Below are positions 33,466-42,231 of a DNA stretch of 64,000 bases, one piece after another. How positions within the stretch are numbered: position 1 is the stretch's first letter; each line of letters starts with the position of its first letter. Origin of the DNA: Methanoculleus horonobensis (GTDB lineage: Archaea > Halobacteriota > Methanomicrobia > Methanomicrobiales > Methanoculleaceae); NCBI RefSeq assembly GCF_001602375.1, contig NZ_BCNY01000013.1:310001-374000 (forward strand). The letters are read 5' to 3'. The position numbers and the translations under genes were made by a program. Below the pieces are notes generated by a model that was given only the letters and a program-made list of their open reading frames with translations, was not told where the DNA came from and searched no databases.

Positions 33466-36400
33466 CGATCTGCACCTCCGCGTTGAGCAGCCGCAGGGCG
33501 TCGAACCGGCAGACGGTCTTGAACCCGCAGTAAGCCGGGCAGGGGCCGGCGTCCGACCGGGGCGGGAAGCACCCGGCGCGTATCCCGGAGAGATACCGCT
33601 GTGTCCACGCGAGAGCGGTCCTGACCACCTCCCGGACGTCTTCGACCCCGTTTCGCTGCGAGCCGGGGAAGCAGGCAAAACAGTCCTGGAGCCCCGCGTC
33701 CCAGAAGACCGGCTGGTTTTTGACCTCTCCGCGCCGGAGGGTGTAGTAGGTGCCCGCGACCCCTTCCATCCCGGTCAGCCTCTCGACCGCGAGGAGGTAG
33801 AGGGGGAGCTGGAGCGCTCTCCCGGCCTCGATATCCCTGAGCCGCGGGTGCGAAGACCCGGTCTTGTAGTCGGTGATCATGAACCGCCCATCGGTCAGCA
33901 CGTCGACCCGGTCGACCCTGCCCCGCAGGCGGATGGTCTCCTCGCCGAGCGGGATCGCGATCGCATCAGGCGTCGATAGCGCATCGACCTCCCCCGGCAC
34001 CAGCGGGAGGCCGAACGAGACCTCGAAGGCGTGCGGGACAAAGCGGGAGGCCGCGATATCGGTCTCGTGCAGGAGGAACCGCTCGAGCACCCCTTTCCCC
34101 GCCGCGGGCGACCCGAGGAGGTGCTCCTTATCCGCGACCCATGCAGGGGTCTCGAACCCGAAGCGGCCGGTCTCCTCCCGGCCGGCATCGAGGAGCTGCT
34201 GGAGGGCGCCCGCGTAGCACGCCCCGGTGACCGGGCCGTTGCCGTCACACTTCCAGCCGGAATAGAACCGGTAGGCGATCCTGTGGACGAGGCTGCCCCG
34301 CTCCTGTGCCGTCAGGTCGGGATCTGCCTCGGGCAGCGGCGCAAGACCGAGAACCCGCTCCAGGTAGAACCGGAACGGGCAGTCGGCATAGGTCTCGAGC
34401 GCCGTCGGGGAGAAGACCGCTCCGTCGCCGAACCGTCCGGCGAGCGCCGTGACGATCGCCGGATCGTCCTCGAGCATCCCGTCGTAGGGGGAGTCGTAAC
34501 CGGCTCTCCGGTGGTAGTTCTCGATGTTGAGCCGGTTGACGGCCTCGCGGACGGGGAGGGAGCACGGCATCCCGACGGGGAACTCTCCCCGGGCAAGGAG
34601 GGCGCCTGCCCGCCGGGCTGCCGCGAGCCCGGAGTCGGGGAACTCATCGCTCCCCCACGCCTCCGGGGAGAATGCCTCACGAACGGCGTCCACGAACCCG
34701 GAACACACCAGCGGTGTTGCTCCGTCGGCCGCGGGGTAACTCAGGTAGACCCTGGAACGGGCGGAGAGCAGGGCAGCGGTGAAGTAGTAGCGTTCTTCCC
34801 GGAGGATATCCTCTCTCGACCGCGTCCCGAGGCGCCGGGTCTCGGCGTCGGTGGTGAACGGGAGCCGGGTGGTCAGCCGCGGCATCGCACCCTCGACGAG
34901 ACCGCCGACGAAGAGATAAGGGACGGTGAGGTGCGCAACCTCCCGGACACCGATCACCTGGACGCCGCCGCTGTTCCGGCGGCTGGCTGTCCGGGTGCCG
35001 GCGGCAACCTGCTCGAGCAGGGAGGAGAACTCCATAAGGGGCATCTTCTCATCCGGCAGCAGCCGGGCGAGGCGTTCGAGCGCCGTGAGGGTGCCGGCGA
35101 ATCCCCCGAGATCCCGTGCTTCCTCCTCGAGGAGAGCGGGATCGCCCTCTTCCGGCATGACCGGTGCCTGCCACCGCTCGATGAGCGAGCGGTAGGCGGC
35201 GATATGGTCGGCAATCGACTTCGTCCCTTCGAGAGCCGAGAGGTCGGCGAAGAGCGTCCCGACGATCTTTTGTGCCGACTCTATCGAGGCCGCCTTTTCG
35301 GCGAGCCGGGACTTCGCGGACTCCGGGGTGTCCGGCCGTTCTCGCTCCTCACCGGCGGCGCGGGCGAGCGCGGCGAGCCGCTTCTCCCAGGTGGCTGCTC
35401 CGGCGGTGATCCGGGCCTCCCGGGAGAGTACGTCGAGCTCGCAGCCGCAGGTGATCGGCAGATAGGGGGAGGTCGCGAGAGCGACGACGCCCTCTCGCCG
35501 GTAACCGCGGGCAGGAACCGCGGCGACGTCGAGCAGCGCCCGGACGAGCGGCGATGTGGAGAGCGGCCGGCCATCGGACGCGGCGTACGGAACCCCGAAG
35601 TCGGGGAAGACCTCCTCCACGTAAGGCAGCGCCGATGCGAAGTCGGGGAACGCGACCGCGATCTCGTCCGGCCGCACGCCGGCGGCGACCAGATCGCGGA
35701 TCTCCTGCGCGATCGCCCGGACCTCATCGAGCCGGTCACGCCGTTCTGCGAGGCGGATCCAGCCGCCGCAGTCAGCAGGCTCGAACCGGGAGAAGAGGGC
35801 GGCGAGGCGTGAGCGGTGAGTGCCCGGCGCATCGCCGGAGATGACCGCATCCGGACGCAGCCACTCGCCGTCGTCGGCAAAGACCGCCGGGTTCCCGGCG
35901 TAGGGGATTGAGTAATGAAATTCTTCTGCAGACTCCCGCAGAGCAAAAAGCAGGTCGCGTTCGAGCGGCATCGGCTCGAAGAGGCCGTAGACGAAGACCG
36001 TCCGTTGAGGTCGGACGTGATGGCTGCCGCCTGCCCGCGGCATCGGCTCGAAGAGACCGTAGATATAGACCGTCCGGAACCAGCCCGTGTCGGAGAGCAT
36101 CCGGACCACGCGGGCAAGGAGCGTGCCCTCGTCGGCGAGGTCGTGCTCGTCGAGGAACAGGCGGTAGGCGTCGAAGAGGCGGGCGATCTCGACGCATTTG
36201 GCGGTCGCGAGGTCGCCGAGAGCGGTCGGGTAATCGACCTTCCGCATGAGGATGACTTCAAAAAGGGTCGCGAGGTCGTCGACCGCTCCCGTGCCGGAAA
36301 GAAGCGGATACCTGCCGGAGGCAAGGAGGCGGGCGAGAATGAGCCGGGACTCGGTTCCGGAGATCAGCGTCTCCGACGTCGCATAGTCGAGAAAGACCTT

Positions 36401-36610
36401 CCGGGCGAATCCCGGGAGGGTCGTGACCGTGTCGGCGACGACCGGGACGCCCTCCTCTCCGAGGCGGCGGACGATCTCCCGGGCAAGGTGAGAGGTCGGG
36501 ACGATGAAGACGGTGCCGAACGGGTCGCGGGTTGCGGCTTTCCGGAACTCCGCGATGAACGCGTCGAGACCTTCTCCGGGCAACTGGCGGTACAGAACGG
36601 CGGGGGACAT
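33452..36610 (-). CDS. AddB-like nuclease subunit
   Basis: The 1052 aa product starts like AddB (FGTVFIVPTSHLAREIVRRL, a non-canonical ATP-site region without GKT). It ends with a RecB-type nuclease: CPFRFYLERVLGL, HRIAYRFY, LRGRVDRVD, FMITDYKTGS and LQLPLYLLAVERL. The final cysteines CPAYCGFKTVC probably complete an Fe-S cluster with the first Cys. It precedes and overlaps the AddA-like gene. Around residues 175-215 the segment YGLFEPMP occurs twice 24 residues apart, caused by a 72-bp-period duplication in the DNA. Confidence 0.82.
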   Translation of the reverse strand: MSPAVLYRQLPGEGLDAFIAEFRKAATRDPFGTVFIVPTSHLAREIVRRLGEEGVPVVADTVTTLPGFARKVFLDYATSETLISGTESRLILARLLASGRYPLLSGTGAVDDLATLFEVILMRKVDYPTALGDLATAKCVEIARLFDAYRLFLDEHDLADEGTLLARVVRMLSDTGWFRTVYIYGLFEPMPRAGGSHHVRPQRTVFVYGLFEPMPLERDLLFALRESAEEFHYSIPYAGNPAVFADDGEWLRPDAVISGDAPGTHRSRLAALFSRFEPADCGGWIRLAERRDRLDEVRAIAQEIRDLVAAGVRPDEIAVAFPDFASALPYVEEVFPDFGVPYAASDGRPLSTSPLVRALLDVAAVPARGYRREGVVALATSPYLPITCGCELDVLSREARITAGAATWEKRLAALARAAGEERERPDTPESAKSRLAEKAASIESAQKIVGTLFADLSALEGTKSIADHIAAYRSLIERWQAPVMPEEGDPALLEEEARDLGGFAGTLTALERLARLLPDEKMPLMEFSSLLEQVAAGTRTASRRNSGGVQVIGVREVAHLTVPYLFVGGLVEGAMPRLTTRLPFTTDAETRRLGTRSREDILREERYYFTAALLSARSRVYLSYPAADGATPLVCSGFVDAVREAFSPEAWGSDEFPDSGLAAARRAGALLARGEFPVGMPCSLPVREAVNRLNIENYHRRAGYDSPYDGMLEDDPAIVTALAGRFGDGAVFSPTALETYADCPFRFYLERVLGLAPLPEADPDLTAQERGSLVHRIAYRFYSGWKCDGNGPVTGACYAGALQQLLDAGREETGRFGFETPAWVADKEHLLGSPAAGKGVLERFLLHETDIAASRFVPHAFEVSFGLPLVPGEVDALSTPDAIAIPLGEETIRLRGRVDRVDVLTDGRFMITDYKTGSSHPRLRDIEAGRALQLPLYLLAVERLTGMEGVAGTYYTLRRGEVKNQPVFWDAGLQDCFACFPGSQRNGVEDVREVVRTALAWTQRYLSGIRAGCFPPRSDAGPCPAYCGFKTVCRFDALRLLNAEVQIDGTD
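35966..36076. repeat. In-frame 72-bp-period duplication within the AddB-like gene
   Basis: The about 39 bp at 35966-36004 recur at 36038-36076 with only a few mismatches (shared start CGGCATCGGCTCGAAGAG), a period of 72 bp or 24 codons. In the protein this gives the doubled (I/V)YGLFEPMP. Reading frame is kept. Confidence 0.75.
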
Positions 36611-36725
36611 CCGGTGATCTTCCTAGGGAGAGTTTTGGGGTGGAGGAGGGATGAGTGTTGTTATTTGGGTCTGCGAGGCGACCGGGATCGTCCGGTTTAA
36701 GTGCGGCCAGAGATAATGAACGCTC

Positions 36726-37145
36726 ATGGATCCGAACTTCTGCCGCCGCTACGCCGGCGACGGCACGCCGCCGTCGAACCGCTACTGCCGGGTCTGCACG
36801 GAGGTCGCCTGCGACCGGCTGTGGCGGCGGGTCCAGAGTCTCGCCGCATCAAACGGGGGGAGCCCGATCCCGCTCCCGGGGACACGGGCAGTGCTCTTCC
36901 CGAACAAGAACCCGGATTTCGTCCGGCTGCAGGTCAACTGCCGGTGGGGCCTCTCGAAGGAGGACTTCCTGCACTACGTCGCCACCGGCCACGCGGGGAT
37001 GGGGCGGCGGGGGCAGCGGAGCGATCCCCGCGCATCCCCGAGCTGCACCCGGCAGGAGCCCTACGTGCAGGCGATCGTCGAACTGCTTGGCGGGATGGAT
37101 ACTCCGGAGATACAGGCGGTGCGAGAGGTGCAGAAGGGCGGATGA
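36726..37145 (+). CDS. Cysteine-containing protein, unknown function
   Basis: The 139 aa product begins MDPNFCRRYAGDG, has a CRVCTEVAC cluster and ends with a helical segment. The 36726 frame was chosen over two overlapping open frames because its composition is protein-like (PNKNPDFVRLQVNCRWGL, SKEDFLHYVATGH) while the others are Arg/Ser/Pro-rich. Cysteines could bind a metal. I do not recognise the family. It stands alone, divergent from the AddAB-like operon. Confidence 0.6.
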   Translation: MDPNFCRRYAGDGTPPSNRYCRVCTEVACDRLWRRVQSLAASNGGSPIPLPGTRAVLFPNKNPDFVRLQVNCRWGLSKEDFLHYVATGHAGMGRRGQRSDPRASPSCTRQEPYVQAIVELLGGMDTPEIQAVREVQKGG

Positions 37146-37348
37146 GCCGGGGGTGGTTCGTTGAGAAGCAGCCGCGTTCATGAGCGATGCAATCTGCAGG
37201 GCCACCTGTATGCAATGAAACCGGATAAGGCGAGGCAACAAGGCTTTCCGTGCAGCCCAAAAAAAGCCGCCGCCAGAGCGTATTTATGATCCTGATGAAG
37301 GAGGGAAACTGATATCGGCCCCTCAAAAGCAACGAGGCACAAACCGCC

Positions 37349-37362
37349 ACATTATATATCAC
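37349..37362 (+). promoter_or_regulatory. TATA box ahead of the frameshifted regulator
   Basis: CATTATATATCACA lies about 35 nt before the ATG at 37391, so the transcript would start near 37377. The 200 bp before it (37146-37348) show no gene. Confidence 0.5.
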
Positions 37363-37390
37363 AACGAAAAGAACTGTAAATCAGTGTCTT

Positions 37391-37689
37391 ATGTCATGCG
37401 ATCTCCCTGATGAAGCGCTCTTTATTCTCAATGTTTTATACAAGGGAGGCACTTTCGGACGGATGCAGGCTACCATTCCGAAAAACTGTACAAAATTTAT
37501 ATAAAGAAATTCACGGGACGATCCAGTCTGTCCATTGAAGATACACTTCAGATCCTGATGAAGGACGGATATGTGGCACAGATCAGGAAAAAGAAAGTGA
37601 AATACTACATAGCCGACATGAAGAGCGCCATCTTTGCCCTGAAAAGCCATGGGTATAACGTCGTTGATGGGCGATATCGTAAACTCTGA
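37391..37689 (+). pseudogene. Winged-helix regulator, frameshifted
   Basis: Reading from ATG 37391 gives DLPDEALFILNVLYKGGTFGRMQA and then a stop just past 37500. The neighbouring frame continues sensibly from about 37465: KLYKIYIKKFTGRSSLSIED and LQILMKDGYVAQIRKKKVKYY, to the stop at 37687-37689. Joined, they make a winged-helix protein of about 98 aa. A single-base indel near 37460-37480 explains the break. It could be a true pseudogene or a sequence error. Confidence 0.55.
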
Positions 37690-37781
37690 CATGATGCAAA
37701 ATATTTTTATCACTTGCGACAATATCAGTTATCAGTACGCGTATAGCATTCTTGATCACTGCATGAGATTATGTGAGATCT

Positions 37782-38276
37782 ATGGCACGCCCGTTTGAAG
37801 GATTGTTTGGAAACACCTGCGAGTTGAGAATTCTCGAGTTCCTCCTGCCGCTATCCGACCTGGAATTTAACGTTACCGAACTCGCAGAAGAGGCAGGCGT
37901 TTCGCGTGTCACCGCAGGCAGGGTCGTGAAAAAATTTGTTGCATGGGGCCTCCTGAACGTGGGTGCTGGAAAGGTCCCTCTCTACTCGATTAATACGGAT
38001 TCTTCGATTGTGCGGCGCATTGATGACCTGAACAATGCCCTCATCGAGAAAATGCTCGGTGAAGAACGGCTTAAAGAAATCCACGAGTATATTCAGGACA
38101 GGGATGTCAGCGCACCCCCGAACATCTCCGCAGAGGAGGGCTGGATCTCCGGGTATGCGCCTTTTGAGGGTGAAGCCTGGGGGGGCAGTGTCATTGGAGC
38201 GACATCTGTGCTCGTCCCACCGTGTGCGGCTGCAGATAGCATCTATGGCGATGAGCATCCGAGATATTTCCAGTGA
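37782..38276 (+). CDS. Winged-helix DNA-binding protein
   Basis: The 164 aa product (MARPFEGLFGNT start, ATG 37782; an in-frame GTG lies at 37773) has a clear helix-turn-helix: FNVTELAEEAGVSRVTAGR, then VVKKFVAWGLLNVG, about residues 25-65. The C-terminal half is acidic and unassigned. It is followed after 8 nt by a gene for a 138 aa helical protein, so the two form a pair. Composition is AT-richer than the neighbours, suggesting a mobile or toxin-antitoxin-like origin, but no toxin fold is recognised. Confidence 0.7.
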   Translation: MARPFEGLFGNTCELRILEFLLPLSDLEFNVTELAEEAGVSRVTAGRVVKKFVAWGLLNVGAGKVPLYSINTDSSIVRRIDDLNNALIEKMLGEERLKEIHEYIQDRDVSAPPNISAEEGWISGYAPFEGEAWGGSVIGATSVLVPPCAAADSIYGDEHPRYFQ

Positions 38277-38284
38277 GGGAAATT

Positions 38285-38701
38285 ATGTCAAGGCAAGATT
38301 TCTTTAGAAAGGAACTCGTCACCGAATTGCGGCGGGTAGAAGCGATGATGCGAAAGGAAGAAAACATTGAGAAAAAAATTTACTATTTCTCTGCAGCATA
38401 TGGCATTACTAATCGCACGCTCCGCTATGCATTCACTGATGACTACCTCATGGCTGATTTCGTCCTCAATACTTGTTATACGGGATTGATGGATCGGTTT
38501 AAACGCATTCGTTCCGGCGATAGCACAGTCCCACTTGAAGCGAGGCATTTTGAAAAAATTCAAGAAGGAATGAGGTTGCTTGCCGATGCTTTCGACGAAG
38601 GTACATCGATCCTCAAACCTCTCGAAGCCATACTGACCGCTACCTTCGCAACATCAGGCCCGGGGAATTATCTGCGGGAGAAAGGAGATCTACAGATCTA
38701 A
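38285..38701 (+). CDS. Helical protein paired with the winged-helix gene
   Basis: This 138 aa, strongly alpha-helical and charged protein (start ATG 38285; an in-frame GTG lies at 38273) contains ELRRVEAMMRKEENIEKKIYY and FVLNTCYTGLMDRF. Such helical bundles with a conserved-looking Arg resemble HEPN-like proteins in general shape, but I see no Rx4-6H catalytic motif. It is co-transcribed with the preceding regulator. Confidence 0.65.
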   Translation: MSRQDFFRKELVTELRRVEAMMRKEENIEKKIYYFSAAYGITNRTLRYAFTDDYLMADFVLNTCYTGLMDRFKRIRSGDSTVPLEARHFEKIQEGMRLLADAFDEGTSILKPLEAILTATFATSGPGNYLREKGDLQI

Positions 38702-38744
38702 TCCAATAATCCCATTTTCAAAGATTTCCACTCCGTCAAAGATC

Positions 38745-38751
38745 TTTTTTT
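38745..38751 (+). terminator. T-run terminator
   Basis: Seven consecutive T residues about 45 nt after the stop of the 38285 gene. Confidence 0.4.
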
Positions 38752-38829
38752 ACAGCACCAGAAGAACGAAGCAGCCTGCTAACACATCCCGACGCTTGGC
38801 CCAAGAACGCCACCCGCCACGCCGCACCC

Positions 38830-39036
38830 TCACCCCCAGCCCAGGCAGTACGCCAGCACGACGACCAGCAACACCACGGTTCCGTTCCGGAGCACCGTCG
38901 AGACGAGCATGATCTCCGTTCCCGTCCGCACCCCGAAGATCGCGACGTAGGAAGAGCCGAGCCAGCGGATGCTCCGTGTCACGCTGGTGAGGACGTTGCC
39001 GACGAGCAGGGTGAGGAAGATCTGCTGCCAGGTCAT
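38830..39036 (-). CDS. Small membrane protein
   Basis: The 68 aa product has two hydrophobic segments, one near the start (IFLTLLVGNVLTS) and one near the end (TVVLLVVVLAYCLGWG), with a basic middle. GGGGGA precedes the ATG at 39036 on the minus strand. A real membrane protein is the best reading of the hydrophobic pattern; function unknown. Confidence 0.5.
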   Translation of the reverse strand: MTWQQIFLTLLVGNVLTSVTRSIRWLGSSYVAIFGVRTGTEIMLVSTVLRNGTVVLLVVVLAYCLGWG

Positions 39037-39123
39037 ATCCCCCGCGGCGAGCAGGGCAGTTTGCGCTGTACTCCGAGATGTTCATCCGGAGGACGTAAAC
39101 GTCCTCCCGCGGGCCCGGCAAAA

Positions 39124-39131
39124 CCTATATC
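39124..39131 (+). promoter_or_regulatory. TATA box giving a near-leaderless transcript
   Basis: CCTATATC sits about 25 nt before the ATG at 39154, so transcription should start at or just before the start codon. Confidence 0.45.
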
Positions 39132-39153
39132 TCCGGGCGGGAAAGGGGTCTTT

Positions 39154-39288
39154 ATGCCGACCTGCAGCGACTGCGCCCTCTATGCGAAGAAGACCGGAAC
39201 CGACGGAGAGTGCAGCATCAACGGCCCCGTTCCCGCCAACCGGGATGCCGGGCGGTGCCCTTCCCGGACGTTTCGGCCACGCGGATGA
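39154..39288 (+). CDS. Small cysteine-rich protein
   Basis: The 44 aa product begins MPTCSDCALYAKKTG and has GEC and GRCPSRTF, four cysteines in a C-x2-C...C...C layout able to hold a metal. The start at 39154 is chosen from the TATA spacing and from the lack of sense before it. Function is not known. Confidence 0.6.
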   Translation: MPTCSDCALYAKKTGTDGECSINGPVPANRDAGRCPSRTFRPRG

Positions 39289-39523
39289 TGTCGTGAGGCT
39301 TTGACTGATCGAACGGCATGCCTGTATCCACCGGGAGCGGATGCCTTTGCGTAGCCCGGCCGGAGTGACCGTTAGAATAGCGCCGGCATACGGCGAACGC
39401 TGCAATCGCAAACAATCAACGTTAATACTCCTCCGCACCACCGGATAATTATATGAAGGATCTCCGGCAGATCGCCAGGTCTCCTGTTCATGGGGGGTTC
39501 AAAGCCATCCGTGAGGAGGCGGC
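39289..39523. other. Intergenic, no gene seen
   Basis: 235 bp without a credible reading frame. GTGAGGAGG near its right end is the ribosome-binding site of the Fic gene. Confidence 0.4.
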
Positions 39524-40633
39524 ATGACGGCTGCACCCTACGTGCCGGAACCGCTGCCCCCGGCCGGCATCGACTGGGAGATCCATATCCCGCAGATTGC
39601 GTCGGCGAACCGCGCTCTCGCCCGGTACGACGGCATCCTCCAGGCGATCCCGAACCCCGAACTCCTCCTCTCGCCACTCCTGACACAGGAGGCGGTGCTC
39701 TCCTCGAAGATCGAGGGGACGCAGGCCTCGCTCGAGGACGTCCTGAGGTTCGAGGCGAATCCGCGGGAGCGGATCAACGACAGAACCCTTGCCGAGATCC
39801 AGGAGATCATCAACTACCGGGAGGGGCTGAACGTTGCGGTCGACGCCCTCAAGGCCCGGCGACTGGACACCGCTCTCGTCTGCAACCTGCACCGCATCCT
39901 GCTCGCCGACAGCCGGGGCATGGACAGGGAGCCGGGGTGCATCCGCACGATCCAGAACTTCATCGGCCGGGACGCTCACATCGAGCGCGCGATCTTCGTT
40001 CCGCCCGCACCGGAAAGGGTTCCCGGGGCGCTCGCGGACTGGGAGGCCTACCTGCACCGCGAGGAGAAAGACATCCTCGTCCAGCTCTCCATCCTGAAAG
40101 CGCAGTTCGAACTCATCCACCCGTTCTGCGACGGCAACGGGCGTATCGGGAGGATGCTCGTTCCGCTGATCATGTACGAGAAGGGGCTGATTGGAAGCCC
40201 GATGTTCTATATCAGCGCCTACCTCGAGCGAAACCGGCCGGTCTACTACGAACGGCTGCTCGCGGTCTCCCGCGAGGGGGACTGGAACGGCTGGATAACG
40301 TTCTTCCTCCACGCCATCGAGGAGCAGGCGGGGGCAAACGGCCGGAAAGCAAAGGCGATCCTCGACCTTTACGACGAGATGAAGCGGACGGTGCCGGAGG
40401 TGACCCGGTCGCAGTATGCCGTCGCCGCGATCGACGCGCTCTTTGCGACGCCGATCTTCATCCCATCCGAGTTTTACGAGCAGACCGGGATACCGAAGAA
40501 GACGGCAAACCGGCTCCTCCAGCAACTCCGGGAACAGGAGATCATCACCGTCGTCGCCGAGGGCGGGGGACGGCGTGCCACGACCTATATGGTTTCGCGC
40601 CTGCTTGCCATCACCGAAGAAGACCGGTTGTGA
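39524..40633 (+). CDS. Fic-family AMP-transferase with winged-helix C-terminus
   Basis: The 369 aa product holds the Fic active site HPFCDGNGRIGR (199-210). It also has an N-terminal inhibitory helix SSKIEGT (60-66, pattern S-x3-E-G), which marks a class II, self-inhibited enzyme. The C-terminal about 60 residues form a winged helix (TGIPKKTANRLLQQLREQ). Fic enzymes usually transfer AMP to Ser, Thr or Tyr of a target protein; DNA-binding versions may regulate themselves. GGAGG lies 6 nt before the ATG. It is a single gene without an obvious antitoxin partner, consistent with internal inhibition. Confidence 0.88.
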   Translation: MTAAPYVPEPLPPAGIDWEIHIPQIASANRALARYDGILQAIPNPELLLSPLLTQEAVLSSKIEGTQASLEDVLRFEANPRERINDRTLAEIQEIINYREGLNVAVDALKARRLDTALVCNLHRILLADSRGMDREPGCIRTIQNFIGRDAHIERAIFVPPAPERVPGALADWEAYLHREEKDILVQLSILKAQFELIHPFCDGNGRIGRMLVPLIMYEKGLIGSPMFYISAYLERNRPVYYERLLAVSREGDWNGWITFFLHAIEEQAGANGRKAKAILDLYDEMKRTVPEVTRSQYAVAAIDALFATPIFIPSEFYEQTGIPKKTANRLLQQLREQEIITVVAEGGGRRATTYMVSRLLAITEEDRL

Positions 40634-40768
40634 GTATTCTGATACCTGCAAACCCGGTTGCGCATATCAAAACCCCGATCCGGTATACACAAACCATAGT
40701 TCCGGGAACGTTTGTGGGTCATCTACGATCCGCAACGGCGTTTTTGGGACATGAACTCCGCAATATGG

Positions 40769-40788
40769 CCCACAAATGTCGTTGTGGG
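40769..40788. repeat. Inverted repeat in the Fic-HD gap
   Basis: CCCACAA (40769-40775) and TTGTGGG (40782-40788) form a perfect 7-bp stem with a 6 nt loop. The 279 bp gap between the Fic and HD genes shows no gene. Confidence 0.5.
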
Positions 40789-40912
40789 ACACCGGCGACA
40801 GACAACGCCCGGCCGCCGGAACCGGGATCTGCAGCGCGGGGATGGCTGCATGAGGGTGGGAACAGGACAGCCGAAAGCGAATCTTTTCGATCCCGGAAGA
40901 TAAAGATCTGCC

Positions 40913-41593
40913 ATGGATGAAGAGACGGCCGCGATGCTCGACCACGTCAGAACAGCGCTCCCCGAATCCGGTGCGCATGGGTTCGACCACACCCTCCGGG
41001 TCGTGCGCCTCGCTGAAGAGATCGGTGCCCGCGAAGGTGCCGATATGGCGATCCTCATCCCGGCCGCCCTCTTCCACGACATCGCCCGGCCCCTCGAGGA
41101 GGAGACGGGCGCCCCCCACGAAGAAGAGGGAGCGCGGATGGCGGAGTCCTACCTCCGCTCTGTCCGCTATCCCGAAGACCATATCCCGGGCATCGTCCAC
41201 GCCATCCGTGCGCACCGGTACTCCTCGGGCATCGCCCCACAGACACTGGAGGCCCGGGTGCTCTCGGATGCGGACAACCTGGACGCGATGGGTGCGGTCG
41301 GGATCGCGAGGACGTTTATGCAGGCCGCGACGCTCCGGCAGGAGGGGAACGGGAGCACCCGGAAAGGTGCGACTGGCGACCTCCCCGAAGGGGAGGGAGT
41401 TCAAGAAACCCGAAGGGTTTCGACTGGCGGCATCGCGGACGCAACCGCTCACTTCCACGACAAACTGCTGAACCTCAAAGACCGCATGTACACAACGACC
41501 GCCCGGAACATCGCCGGGGAGAGGCACGCACTCCTCGTCGCGTTTCTCGCGGCCCTGGAGGACGAATCTTCCCCCTGGAGGATAAAGGGATAA
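40913..41593 (+). CDS. HD-domain phosphohydrolase
   Basis: The 226 aa product has the HD signature: GFDHTLRVVRLAEEIG, AALFHDIARP, H-x-HR (AIRAHRYSSG) and SDADNLDAMGAVG. It is therefore a metal-dependent phosphohydrolase of the stand-alone archaeal type with a FHDKLLNLKDRMYT tail. Between about residues 147 and 175 it carries a Gly/Arg/Glu stretch encoded by three DNA hairpins, apparently an in-frame palindromic insertion that the enzyme tolerates in a loop. Substrate unknown. Confidence 0.85.
   Translation: MDEETAAMLDHVRTALPESGAHGFDHTLRVVRLAEEIGAREGADMAILIPAALFHDIARPLEEETGAPHEEEGARMAESYLRSVRYPEDHIPGIVHAIRAHRYSSGIAPQTLEARVLSDADNLDAMGAVGIARTFMQAATLRQEGNGSTRKGATGDLPEGEGVQETRRVSTGGIADATAHFHDKLLNLKDRMYTTTARNIAGERHALLVAFLAALEDESSPWRIKG
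41354..41421. repeat. Three tandem hairpins (REP-like) inside the HD gene
   Basis: Stems are GCACC/GGTGC (41354-41370), CCTCCCC/GGGGAGG with loop GAA (41380-41396) and GAAACCC/GGGTTTC with loop GAA (41405-41421). The word GACTGGCG follows the first and the third stem. A nearly identical GAAACCC/GGGTTTC hairpin occurs at 61792-61810. Confidence 0.7.
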
Positions 41594-41777
41594 TTAACTC
41601 ATATCCGGGCAGAATTCTCCCACAGATACCGAATCAGCGCCACATTCCTCATCGGAGCCGTAATCGCCGCCGGTGTGATCCTCCTCGCGACCGGCATCCC
41701 GGCAACGGCCCGCCGAATGGCCGGCATTCGTCGCCTGGGACTGGCCCCTGGCCTGGGTGCCGCCGGAACCGGCTCCC
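41594..41777. other. Intergenic between convergent genes, no gene seen
   Basis: The 184 bp between the HD gene and the convergent SMR gene show only open frames of unlikely composition. Confidence 0.4.
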
Positions 41778-42107
41778 TCACGCATCCGAGCAGAACTTCA
41801 GTCCCACGATCCCTGCCACGATCAGGAAGAGGCAGAGGAGGCGGGCGACACTCCTCGACTCGCCGAAGATCATGATCCCGGCGATGGCCGTTCCGACCGC
41901 CCCGATGCCCGTCCAGACGGCATAGGCTGTCCCGATCGGAAGGCCGGAGAGCGACCGCGAGAGGAGGTAGAAACTTCCGACCATCAGGATGATGGTCGCC
42001 ACCGACGGCCCAACCTTCGTGAACCCTTCGGTATACTTGAGGCCGAGCGCCCAGCCGGCCTCCAGGAGCCCGGCAAAGAAAAGGGTTATCCAGGCGGTAC
42101 TCTGCAT
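41778..42107 (-). CDS. SMR-family transporter, Gdx/SugE type
   Basis: The 109 aa product has four membrane helices and the SMR N-terminal signature [21 protein letters not shown], with the membrane Glu in GLLEAGW. The [13 protein letters not shown] motif points to the guanidinium exporter (Gdx, formerly SugE) subgroup rather than EmrE. Longer upstream in-frame codons are ignored because AGAGGA lies just before the ATG at 42107 and the family starts here. No guanidine riboswitch is visible in the short upstream stretch. Confidence 0.85.
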   Translation of the reverse strand: MQSTAWITLFFAGLLEAGWALGLKYTEGFTKVGPSVATIILMVGSFYLLSRSLSGLPIGTAYAVWTGIGAVGTAIAGIMIFGESRSVARLLCLFLIVAGIVGLKFCSDA

Positions 42108-42231
42108 GATTCCTCTTTCATTTGGTTCGGAAAACGTTATACTTTCTCTGCGAAGATCATACGGGCCGTCCGCTTCCGTCACGTTTAACATGGAGGAATA
42201 CCCTCCCGGAGATCCAAAGGAGGTATGGAGT

